A stretch of 64,000 nt of DNA from Candidatus Phosphoribacter baldrii (GTDB lineage Bacteria; Actinomycetota; Actinomycetes; Actinomycetales; Dermatophilaceae), in the NCBI GenBank assembly GCA_016704565.1, contig JADIZV010000002.1, positions 806,001 through 870,000 on the forward strand, read 5' to 3'. The first letter of the stretch is position 1. The number at the start of each line of letters is the position of its first letter. The notes under the pieces were generated by a model. That model worked only from the letters and a program-made list of their open reading frames with translations, searched no databases and had not been told where the DNA came from. Shown piece by piece: positions 31,547-39,413 of this stretch. The translations under genes and the position numbers were made by a program.

Positions 31547-33505
31547 GTGACGTCGACGGACCTTCGGGTCGACATCGAGGAGGTGAGGACCAAGCAGGAC
31601 CGATTGGCGGCTGCTCGGGGGATGCTCCACGCCCACTTCGTGGGGATCGATGCAGTCATCGACGAGCTCTGCGACGCCGTTGCCGTGTGGTATCTCATGC
31701 CCGAGGTCCTCTCGCGTCCCCTCGTCGTCAACCTCTGGGGCATGACCGGGGTCGGCAAGACCGACCTGGTGCGGCGACTCATCGGGGCCCTGCAGGTGCA
31801 AGACCGCTTCGTGGAGCTTGAGCTGTCGAACACCGATGCCGAGTCCCGGTTCGACCTCGTGGCTGAGCGGCTTGCCGATGCCGGCGTGCTGGATGGCGGA
31901 CCGGCTGTGCTGCTCGTTGACGAGATCCAGCGCTTCCGCACCATCACCCCTGGTGGTGACCCCGTGGGTCAGACGCGGTTCAGCGACTTCTGGGAGCTGC
32001 TCAGCGACGGTCGGTTGGCGCGGCGGGAGAGCACCGACCTCGACTGGCTGATCGCCACCATGCGAGCCGCCCGTGACGAGGACGCCCGCCGCGAGGGTAA
32101 GAAGCGCACCAATGCACCGGCGAAAGGGGCAGTCAAGACGAGCGCCGTTGGGGCAGACAAGGGCCTTGCCAGGAACAGGAAGTCGGCCATCGGCCTGTGG
32201 GACGCCCGCATCCTGCGCCGCGTCTTGGGTCTGACCGAGCCGGTCGAGCAGTTGCAGTGGCGCACCCACGAGGAGGCTCTGGCGATGCTGGAGTCGGCCC
32301 GCGCCGACCGGCGCCTGGTCGAGCCGATCGACTGCTCACGGTTTCTGGTCATCGTCAGCGGGAACCTCGACGAGGCGTTCCACATGGCCAGCGCCACGGG
32401 GGAGGCCGACGTCGACGCGGACATCTTCGCGGCCCACACCGCGCGCGTGGGGATGGTCGACATCAAGCGGGCGTTGCGCCGCCGGTTCACGCCCGAGCAG
32501 GTCGCCCGGTTCGGCAATGTCCACATCATCTATCGCAGCCTCAGCCGCGCCGACTTCCAGACGCTCATCGCCCGCGAGGTCGATCGGCTCAGCCACACGG
32601 CATACCGGCGCTTCGGGGTCCGCGTGACGGTGACGCCCGCCGTTCACGGACTCATCTATCGCAACGGCGTCTTCCCCGTGCAGGGGGTGCGCCCCGTCCT
32701 GTCCAGCGTCGGCGACATCGTCGGAACCCCGTTGGCGACCTTGCTCATGGACGCCCTGCTGGTCGGCCACCCCGAGGTCGTGCTCGACTACGACGCTCGC
32801 ACGGGTGACGTGATCGGCCTCGCCGGAGGCCGCGAAACGCGCTTCGGCGCGGTCGGTCGGATCGATCGGATCCGCGACCAGGCACGGGCCGACGTCATCG
32901 CCAACGTCGCCATCCACGAGGCGGGCCACGCAGTGGCGTATGCCGTGCTGTTCGGTCTCGTACCCCTCCAGCTGACGGCGCAGGCGACTGGAGATGCCGA
33001 CGGCTTCCTGTGTGCACACGACATCCACCAGACCCGCGACAGCATGTTGCGAATGGCCACCGTCGCCCTTGCCGGTGGTCTGGCCGAAGAGCTGATCTTC
33101 GGCGCCGAGCATGCGTCGGCGGGTCGCTCCAGCGATCGAGAGCGGGCGACCGCCTTGGTCCTGGACAGTGTTCGGCGGCTAGGTTTCGGCGCCTGGGGTC
33201 TGGATTATGGACTCGAAGACGCTTATGCCACAGACGCATCCGTGACCGAGCCCGACGCCGAAGCGCTGCTCTGCGCGCTCAGCGTCCGGGCCGTCGAGCT
33301 GTTGCGCGGACACCGGGGAGCCCTCATCGGGCTCGGCCAGGCGCTCGCCTCGGCCGGTTCGCTCACGGCACCGGAGGTGGCCGACATCCTCGGTCGCCAC
33401 GGGATCGCCGCGGACGTCCGGCCCGAGGGTTTCCAGTGGTCGCCTCCGTATGCCGCGGCGCTGGCCGCGGCAGTGGCTCGCCACGGCCTGACCGTCGCCC
33501 GCTGA
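31547..33505 (+). CDS. AAA+ ATPase fused to an FtsH-type M41 metalloprotease domain
   Basis: 652 residues from GTG at 31547. The first part is a ClpA/B-like AAA+ module: Walker A GMTGVGKTDL (K71), Walker B VLLVDEIQRF (D125, E126), and a C-terminal region RRRFTPEQVARFGNVHIIYRSL. It holds a Lys/Ala-rich insert (KKRTNAPAKGAVKTSAVGADKG). The second part is M41: HEAGHAVAY with zinc ligands H457 and H461, and AGGLAEELIFGAEHASAGRSSDRERAT, which keeps the third-ligand Asp of FtsH. There are no membrane spans, unlike FtsH, and the ATPase belongs to a different AAA+ branch. No Shine-Dalgarno is clear. An ATP-driven soluble protease is inferred. Confidence 0.8.
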   Translation: MTSTDLRVDIEEVRTKQDRLAAARGMLHAHFVGIDAVIDELCDAVAVWYLMPEVLSRPLVVNLWGMTGVGKTDLVRRLIGALQVQDRFVELELSNTDAESRFDLVAERLADAGVLDGGPAVLLVDEIQRFRTITPGGDPVGQTRFSDFWELLSDGRLARRESTDLDWLIATMRAARDEDARREGKKRTNAPAKGAVKTSAVGADKGLARNRKSAIGLWDARILRRVLGLTEPVEQLQWRTHEEALAMLESARADRRLVEPIDCSRFLVIVSGNLDEAFHMASATGEADVDADIFAAHTARVGMVDIKRALRRRFTPEQVARFGNVHIIYRSLSRADFQTLIAREVDRLSHTAYRRFGVRVTVTPAVHGLIYRNGVFPVQGVRPVLSSVGDIVGTPLATLLMDALLVGHPEVVLDYDARTGDVIGLAGGRETRFGAVGRIDRIRDQARADVIANVAIHEAGHAVAYAVLFGLVPLQLTAQATGDADGFLCAHDIHQTRDSMLRMATVALAGGLAEELIFGAEHASAGRSSDRERATALVLDSVRRLGFGAWGLDYGLEDAYATDASVTEPDAEALLCALSVRAVELLRGHRGALIGLGQALASAGSLTAPEVADILGRHGIAADVRPEGFQWSPPYAAALAAAVARHGLTVAR

Positions 33506-33594
33506 CCCGAGATGTCCGAGCCCGCGTCGTCGATGACCTCGTCGGTGTTCGGGTGGAGTCGATCTAGCGGTCTTCTTGCGACAATGGCGCGAAC

Positions 33595-34800
33595 ATGACC
33601 AGCCAGACCTTCGACCTCGCCGCACGGAACGAGCACCCTATGCCCCCGCAGAGTGCCGTCCCCGCCGTCACGATTGGGCGGCATACCCTCGGGTCGCCCG
33701 TCGTCCTCGCGCCGATGGCGGGGATCACCAACCGGGCCTTCCGGCGCCTGTGCCGCGAACATGCGCCGCACGCGCTCTACGTCTCGGAGATGATCACCTC
33801 CCGGGCCCTGGTCGAGCGCAACGCCGAGACGATGCGCCTCATCGAGCACGACGCCGACGAGTCGCCGCGGTCCGTGCAGCTCTACAGCGTCGACCCGGTG
33901 ACCGCCCGCGCCGCCGCCCGGATCCTCGTCGAGGAGGACCGGGCCGACCACATCGACCTCAACTTCGGCTGCCCGGTCCCCAAGGTCACTCGCAAGGGCG
34001 GCGGCTCGGCCCTGCCCTGGAAGCGCGACCTCTTCCGCGCCATCGTCGCCGCCGTCGTCGCCGAGGGTGCCCGGCGCGACGTCCCGGTCACGGTGAAGAT
34101 GCGGATGGGCATCGACGACGAGCACCTCACCTATCTCGACGCCGGGGTCGCGGCCGAGCAGGAGGGCGCCGCCGCGGTCGCCCTGCACGCGCGCACCGCC
34201 GCCCAGCACTACTCCGGGTATGCCGTGTGGCCCGCGATCACGGCCCTCAAGCAGGCAGTGACCACCATCCCGGTGCTGGGCAACGGAGATATCTGGTCGG
34301 CCGACGACGCCCTGCGGATGGTCGCCGAGACCGGCGCCGACGGCGTGGTCGTCGGGCGGGGATGCCTCGGTCGGCCGTGGCTATTCGCGGACCTCGAGGC
34401 TGCCTTCGAGGGGTCCGCGCAGCGGATGACGCCCACCCTCGGGCAGGTGGCTGACACGATGCGCAGGCACGCGGCATACCTCGTGGAGTTCTACGGCGAC
34501 GAGAGCCGCGGCTGCCGCGACATCCGCAAGCACGTCGCCTGGTATCTCAAGGGCTTCCCCGCCGGGCCGACGATGCGCCAACAGCTCGCCCTCGTCGACT
34601 CGCTCGCGGCGCTCGACCGGCTGCTTGGGCAGCTCGATGCGGATGCGCCCTGGCCGGGGGCCGACGCCGAGGGGCAGCGGGGGAGGGCCGGCACACCCAA
34701 GCGGGTCGCCCTGCCCGACGGCTGGCTCGACTCACCCGACCTGACGCCAGCCCAACAGGCCCTTGTCGCCCACGCCGAGCTCGACGTGTCGGGCGGCTGA
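33595..34800 (+). CDS. dusB: tRNA dihydrouridine synthase DusB
   Basis: 401 residues. An FMN enzyme that reduces uridines in tRNA. LAPMAGITNRAFRRLCRE is the start of the barrel, NFGCPVPKVTRKGGGSAL holds the catalytic Cys, VTVKMRMGIDD and LHARTAAQHYSG are FMN or tRNA contacts, and IPVLGNGDIWSADDAL and GADGVVVGRGCLGRPW bind the phosphate. The C-terminal helical domain (EFYGDESRGCRDIRKHVAWYLKGFP) is typical of the bacterial DusB branch. ATG at 33595 starts a Gln/Ala-rich extension of about 20 residues. The next gene starts 1 nt after its stop. Confidence 0.94.
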   Translation: MTSQTFDLAARNEHPMPPQSAVPAVTIGRHTLGSPVVLAPMAGITNRAFRRLCREHAPHALYVSEMITSRALVERNAETMRLIEHDADESPRSVQLYSVDPVTARAAARILVEEDRADHIDLNFGCPVPKVTRKGGGSALPWKRDLFRAIVAAVVAEGARRDVPVTVKMRMGIDDEHLTYLDAGVAAEQEGAAAVALHARTAAQHYSGYAVWPAITALKQAVTTIPVLGNGDIWSADDALRMVAETGADGVVVGRGCLGRPWLFADLEAAFEGSAQRMTPTLGQVADTMRRHAAYLVEFYGDESRGCRDIRKHVAWYLKGFPAGPTMRQQLALVDSLAALDRLLGQLDADAPWPGADAEGQRGRAGTPKRVALPDGWLDSPDLTPAQQALVAHAELDVSGG

Positions 34801-34801
34801 C

Positions 34802-35482
34802 GTGTCGGACGTGCCCCCTTCGGCCCCCAGGACCGCACCTGAAGAGGTGACCTTCTTCGAGTCGCCGGAGGAGTTCCGGGCTTGGCTCGCCGCCAACCAC
34901 GAGACCGCCTCCGAACTATGGATGGGCCTGCGCAAGAAGCACATTCACCCGCGCGGGCTTACCTGGGCCGAGGCCGTTCCTGAGGCGCTGTGCTTCGGCT
35001 GGATCGACTCGGTCGTCCAGAGCATGGGTCCCGACGCGGTCCGTCAGCGCTGGACCCCCCGACGCCCCGGTTCGGTCTGGAGCAAGGTCAACGTCGCGCT
35101 CGTCGAGCAGTTGGAGGCGGCCGGTCGGATGCAGCCCGCTGGGCGGGCGGCATACGAGCGCGGCCGCGCCGACCGCACGGGGATTTATGCCTACGAGCAG
35201 GCCGATTCGGGGGCCTTCCCGCCGGAGTATGCCGCGCGCTTGGCCGCAGTCCCAGCCGCGCACGCGTTCTGGGGGCGGGCCACGGCGTCCTACCGCAAGC
35301 AGTGCATTCACTGGGTGCTCTCGGCCAAACAACAACCGACCCGCGACCGGCGGATGGACCAGCTCATCGACAGCTGCGCGGCATACCTGCTGATCCCGTC
35401 GATGCGCTACGGCGAGGAGCCTGCGTGGGTCCGCAAGGCGCGTGCCGAGCTGGGCGACCCGGCCGCGCCCGCACAGCCCTAG
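34802..35482 (+). CDS. YdeI/OmpD-associated family protein
   Basis: 226 residues from GTG at 34802, 1 nt after dusB. FFESPEEFRAWLAANHETASELWMGLRKKH is the standard start, ALCFGWIDSVVQSMGPDAVRQRWTPRRPGSVWSKVN is the most conserved core, and KQCIHWVLSAKQQPTRDRRMDQLI is the C-terminal repeat. These proteins are widespread in soil actinobacteria; their role is not established, though a few are linked to peptide resistance. Context gives no more. Confidence 0.85.
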   Translation: MSDVPPSAPRTAPEEVTFFESPEEFRAWLAANHETASELWMGLRKKHIHPRGLTWAEAVPEALCFGWIDSVVQSMGPDAVRQRWTPRRPGSVWSKVNVALVEQLEAAGRMQPAGRAAYERGRADRTGIYAYEQADSGAFPPEYAARLAAVPAAHAFWGRATASYRKQCIHWVLSAKQQPTRDRRMDQLIDSCAAYLLIPSMRYGEEPAWVRKARAELGDPAAPAQP

Positions 35483-35491
35483 GCTGACGAC

Positions 35492-36025
35492 ATGGGACTG
35501 TTCTCGCGGAAGGGTCGCGACTCGACGCCCGCGGGCGAGGAGGGTGACCTGCGGCAGGACCCTGGCTCCGACCTGCTGGAACCCGAGGCCGACGACGACT
35601 GGTCGCGGCCCCTCGGTCCACGCGCGCTGCCTTTGCGGGCAGACCATCTCGCGCTGCGCGATCGGTGCCTGAGCGAGCTCGCTACTGCGGGGGTCGATCT
35701 GGACGACCTTGGCGCGATCGGGGTCGGCTATGACGCGGACTGTGCAGCATGGGTGGCTCGGGGCGGTCTGAAGCGCTCGAAGCCCGGAGACCAGGACCCG
35801 TTCATCCAGCGGTGGGGGGTCGCGATCGGCGAGCATCTGACCCGGACCACCGACCTGCGCTGGGCGACCGTCGAGGATCCCTTCGGCACCGACCTCGGCC
35901 TGTTCGCCGATAGCGACCACTTCGCCCTCGTCCCGACCAACCTGGTCAGCGGACGGTTCCTCAACGGCGAATGCGGTTGGGTCCCAGGCGTGGTCGGCCA
36001 TCTCGTGGGGTTGCGCCAGCGATGA
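35492..36025 (+). CDS. DUF3806 family protein
   Basis: 177 residues. An acidic, low-complexity N-terminus of about 45 residues is followed by the DUF3806 core: WGVAIGEHLTRTTDLRWATVEDPFGTDLGLF, with FALVPTNLVSGRFLNGECGWVPGVV. No membrane segment or signal peptide was seen. The stop overlaps the dgt start (ATGA), so it is probably co-translated with dgt. Function unknown. Confidence 0.7.
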   Translation: MGLFSRKGRDSTPAGEEGDLRQDPGSDLLEPEADDDWSRPLGPRALPLRADHLALRDRCLSELATAGVDLDDLGAIGVGYDADCAAWVARGGLKRSKPGDQDPFIQRWGVAIGEHLTRTTDLRWATVEDPFGTDLGLFADSDHFALVPTNLVSGRFLNGECGWVPGVVGHLVGLRQR

Positions 36026-37251
36026 CGTATGCCGCCCGCGACCGCCACCGGTGGGTCGCCGAAGACCCCGCGCACAAGCAGTCCGACCGGGACGACTTCG
36101 CCCGCGACCGGGCCCGGGTGCTCCACTCGGCTGCCCTGCGGCGGCTCTCGGCCAAGACCCAGGTGGTCGCCCCCGGCTCGGACGACTTCATCCGCACCCG
36201 GCTCACCCACTCGCTCGAGGTGGCCCAGATCGGGCGGGAGTTCGGTGCGGCGCTGGGCTGTGACGCCGACGTCGTCGACACGGCCTGCCTCGCCCACGAC
36301 CTCGGGCACCCGCCTTTCGGCCACCACGGCGAGTCCGTCCTCGACGAACTGGCCCGGGAGGCAGGGGGATTCGAGGGCAACGCACAGACGCTGCGGGTGT
36401 TGACCCGGCTGGAGGCCAAACGGGTCCACGCCGACGGTCGCCCGGCTGGGCTCAACCTCACCCGGGCCAGCCTCGACGCCGTCGCGAAGTATCCCTGGGC
36501 ACCCGGCGAAGCACCCTACGCCACAAGCAAATACGGGGTGTATGCCGCGGATCTGGCGGTCTTCCAGTGGTTCCGGGAGGGCGCGGCCCCGGGGGTGCGA
36601 TGCCTGGAGGCCCAGGTGATGGACTGGTCCGACGACGTCGCCTACTCCGTCCACGATGTCGAGGACGCCATAGCCTCGGGCCGGGTTGATCCGCTGGTGC
36701 TCCACTCACCCACGGAGGTGGGGGTTGTCGCGGAGCTGGCGCGGACGGCATACGCGCCGGATCTGCCGGACGTGGCGTTTGTCGAGGCCGCGGCGCGACT
36801 CGTGGCGACCGGGACGGTGCCGCGGGCGTTCGGTGGGACCCGCGCCGATCTGGCCGCCCTCAAGGACATGACCAGCCGGCTCATCGGCCGGTTCCTCTCC
36901 TCGGTCGAGGTGGCGACCCGCGAGCGCCACGGCCCGGGACCGCTGACGAGGTTCGCCGCCGACCTGGTCGTCCCGGACGACGTGCGGGCCGAATGCTCGC
37001 TGCTCAAGGCGGTTGCCGCCCACTACGTCATGTTCACCGACGAACGCCGGGCGATCATGGGCCGCCAGGAGGAGGTCATCCGCGCGCTGGTCACTGCCTA
37101 TCACGAGCACCCGGACCGCCTGGACGCCGATCTGGCCGCCGACCACGCCACGGCCGTAGACGACGCCGAGCGGCTGCGGGTCGTCGTCGACCAGGTTGCG
37201 GCGCTCACCGACGGTCGGGCCGTCACACTCGCGAGAAGTCTGTGCGGTTAA
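36022..37251 (+). CDS. dgt: Deoxyguanosinetriphosphate triphosphohydrolase-like protein
   Basis: 409 residues. The HD-domain core is intact: RVLHSAALRRLSAKTQV, TRLTHSLEVAQIGR (first His), LAHDLGHPPFGHHGE (the HD pair), and DWSDDVAYSVHDVEDAI (the last Asp). It belongs to the type 2 dGTPase-like branch common in actinobacteria, which cleaves dNTPs to nucleosides and triphosphate. In many actinobacteria this gene sits directly before dnaG, as it does here apart from the sigma operon inserted between 37.3 and 39.3 kb. ATG at 36022 overlaps the preceding stop by 4 nt. Confidence 0.93.
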   Translation: MTYAARDRHRWVAEDPAHKQSDRDDFARDRARVLHSAALRRLSAKTQVVAPGSDDFIRTRLTHSLEVAQIGREFGAALGCDADVVDTACLAHDLGHPPFGHHGESVLDELAREAGGFEGNAQTLRVLTRLEAKRVHADGRPAGLNLTRASLDAVAKYPWAPGEAPYATSKYGVYAADLAVFQWFREGAAPGVRCLEAQVMDWSDDVAYSVHDVEDAIASGRVDPLVLHSPTEVGVVAELARTAYAPDLPDVAFVEAAARLVATGTVPRAFGGTRADLAALKDMTSRLIGRFLSSVEVATRERHGPGPLTRFAADLVVPDDVRAECSLLKAVAAHYVMFTDERRAIMGRQEEVIRALVTAYHEHPDRLDADLAADHATAVDDAERLRVVVDQVAALTDGRAVTLARSLCG

Positions 37252-37255
37252 GGGC

Positions 37256-37280
37256 AACCTTTCCGGTCTGAACTCTGTTG
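37256..37280 (+). promoter_or_regulatory. Candidate ECF promoter of third sigma operon
   Basis: AACC (37256-37259), 15-nt spacer, CTGTTG (37275-37280), directly after the dgt stop. AACCTTTCC is shared with the promoter at 28800. The predicted start falls at or next to the sigma ATG. Confidence 0.4.
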
Positions 37281-37288
37281 GTGAGGGT

Positions 37289-37783
37289 ATGCGAGACGTC
37301 AGGGGAAGCGACGAGGAGTTCGTCGCGTTCTTCAGCGCCCATGCGCGGGCGCTGCGGCGCACGGCATATGGGCTGGTTGGTGACTGGGACCGGGCCGAGG
37401 ACCTGACACAGTCGGCCTTTGCGCGCGTCTATCCGCACTGGGAGCGGGTCCGCCGCGGCAACCCGCACGCCTACACCCGCCAGACCATGGTGCGGCTGTT
37501 CATCGACGGACGCAAGTATGCCGCCGAGCATCTGGCCGCCGAGCTGCCCGAGCTGCCGATTCCTCTGCCGGACACCGAAGCTCGCGTCGACCTCGGGCGG
37601 GCGCTGGGTGGGTTGTCGCGTCAGATGCGTGCCGTGGTCGTGCTGCGCTATCTCGACGACCGTCCGGTGGCCGAGGTCGCCAGCCTGCTCGGCATCGCCG
37701 AAGGGACAGTCAAGGCCTATACCCATCGTGCACTGGCCGAGCTTCACGACGTGCTCCAACCGGTGACAGGAGGTGACCGATGA
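37289..37783 (+). CDS. SigE-family RNA polymerase sigma factor
   Basis: 164 residues. Region 2 is FVAFFSAHARALRRTAYGLVGDWDRAEDLTQSAFARVYPHWERV and region 4 is LSRQMRAVVVLRYLDDRPVAEVASLLGIAEGTVKAYTHRALAEL. ATG at 37289 is chosen, with a weak GTGAGG site and an ECF-like promoter ending just before. The gene sits between dgt and dnaG, which are usual neighbours, so the sigma/partner operon probably inserted there. It overlaps its partner by 4 nt. Confidence 0.9.
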   Translation: MRDVRGSDEEFVAFFSAHARALRRTAYGLVGDWDRAEDLTQSAFARVYPHWERVRRGNPHAYTRQTMVRLFIDGRKYAAEHLAAELPELPIPLPDTEARVDLGRALGGLSRQMRAVVVLRYLDDRPVAEVASLLGIAEGTVKAYTHRALAELHDVLQPVTGGDR

Positions 37784-39255
37784 GCGAGGCCCGGCTGCGC
37801 GAGTTGCTCGCGGAGTATGCCGCCGACGAGCCGCCCATGCGCTTGCGACCCGAGCAGGTCATGCATGTCCGTGTTCGCTCGCCGTGGCGGGTTACGCTGG
37901 CGGCCGCAGTTTCTGCTGCGCTGTTGGTCGGTGGAGTCTGGGGGGCCGTGCACTTGGTCGACAACCGGCCCGACCACGACACCGGCGTGGCAGTCGCGAC
38001 GAGATCTGCGTCTGCGCAACGGGTTCCGGCCGTTACGTCTACCGCGCAGATGCTGGAGACCATCCGGCAGCTGGGTCTCGCGGCATACCCAGAGGGGACC
38101 GTCGACCGGCTGGATGCCGCCACATGGACCGTGACAGCCGCCGGAACTGCGACCCCCGTATCAGGCGCCGACGTCCTCCGCGCGACCGAGTGGCACGGCG
38201 TCTTGCTGCGAAAACAGCCGACCGGCACCTTCGGCCTCGACATCACCGCGCAGCTGATGCCTCCAGACGCGCTAGCGCCCGACCTGCTGTCCTGCGGCAA
38301 TCAGCGATCCGGCCAGATCTGCCAGGCCGGGGTTCTCCCTGACGGACGGGCCTATCGGGAGTCCGAGGTCACCCCCGGGGCTGGACTCGAAGGGGCGTTG
38401 ATCACCGACGTCAGCGCCGAGCGCACTCTCGTCGTCGTCGACACGGACGTTGTCATCACCGTCACGCAGCGGCACACCTACTCCAACGCGGCCGACGCTC
38501 GAGCGGGCTGGCCGGTGACATCGACGCAGCAACTCGCGCTCGCCTCCGACCCCCGGCTGGTCCCGCCTCGCCCGGACCCCATGCCTGCCCTCCCGAGCTA
38601 TCTCGCCTGCCGTTCGCTGCCCCGACCCTCGGGGTGTCCGGGAGCTCCGAGCGCGTCGGGTCACCCGGCCGAGCAGGTCGTTGCGCGGATGCGCGAGCTG
38701 GCAGCGCAGACCATCGGTCCCGATGCTGTCGAAGTGTCCTCGGTCTACAGCTGGGCCTACCGAAATGAGCTCCCGAAGGCTGCGTGGGGCCAGGCCACGG
38801 GGGTGTCAGCGACCTTCACCAGCACCGCGAAGCGTCGCTACGTTCAGTTCGTCGCGACGATCCTCGAGCCCGGCGTGACCGGGGCCGACCCTCCGTGCGC
38901 GACACAAACGCAGTGCTTCGTCGCCCCCCGCTCGGACGGTGTGACCGAGGTCTACTCGCTCGACGTCGTCCTCTACCTCACGCCACCCCATGCCTCGACC
39001 AGCGACGTCGTGGTCGAGGGACAGCTGATGGTGTCAGCTTCGGAGGGTTATCTCGGCGTACCATCGACGGCCCCTTTCGACATGTCGCGGATCACGCTCA
39101 CCCGCGAGGACCTCAGCCGCCTGGCCAACGACCCGGGCCTGCGTTTGGCCACCCCGACTCCGTTGCCGACCGTGCCTGTCGGGGACCGCCCCTGCTATCC
39201 CGGTACCGAAGGCACCAAGGCCTGTGCGGCCATCCCCCGCGCGCAGGGCGGCTGA
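37780..39255 (+). CDS. Single-span membrane protein paired with SigE-family sigma factor
   Basis: 491 residues. The cytoplasmic head (EARLRELLAEYAADEPPMRLRPEQVMHVRVRSPW) leads to one helix (VTLAAAVSAALLVGGVWGAVHLV), and then a long exported part of unclear fold containing several cysteine pairs (LLSCGNQRSGQICQAG, YLACRSLPRPSGCPG, PPCATQTQCFV, PCYPGTEGTKAC), which suggests disulfides outside the membrane. It overlaps the sigma gene by ATGA. Role as sensor or anti-sigma is inferred from the pairing only. Confidence 0.72.
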   Translation: MSEARLRELLAEYAADEPPMRLRPEQVMHVRVRSPWRVTLAAAVSAALLVGGVWGAVHLVDNRPDHDTGVAVATRSASAQRVPAVTSTAQMLETIRQLGLAAYPEGTVDRLDAATWTVTAAGTATPVSGADVLRATEWHGVLLRKQPTGTFGLDITAQLMPPDALAPDLLSCGNQRSGQICQAGVLPDGRAYRESEVTPGAGLEGALITDVSAERTLVVVDTDVVITVTQRHTYSNAADARAGWPVTSTQQLALASDPRLVPPRPDPMPALPSYLACRSLPRPSGCPGAPSASGHPAEQVVARMRELAAQTIGPDAVEVSSVYSWAYRNELPKAAWGQATGVSATFTSTAKRRYVQFVATILEPGVTGADPPCATQTQCFVAPRSDGVTEVYSLDVVLYLTPPHASTSDVVVEGQLMVSASEGYLGVPSTAPFDMSRITLTREDLSRLANDPGLRLATPTPLPTVPVGDRPCYPGTEGTKACAAIPRAQGG

Positions 39256-39413
39256 CCCACCTAACGCGAGCGATCGACCTTGCTCGAAACGTTGGATTTG
39301 ACTGACCGGCCCGAGGCTCGCACCACGAACCGGCTCCGGCGACCGGTGGATAGCCCCGGCGGGGAGGCGAGCACACGGCATACACTCGCGGGCAGCAGCG
39401 AGGAGGTGTGGCG

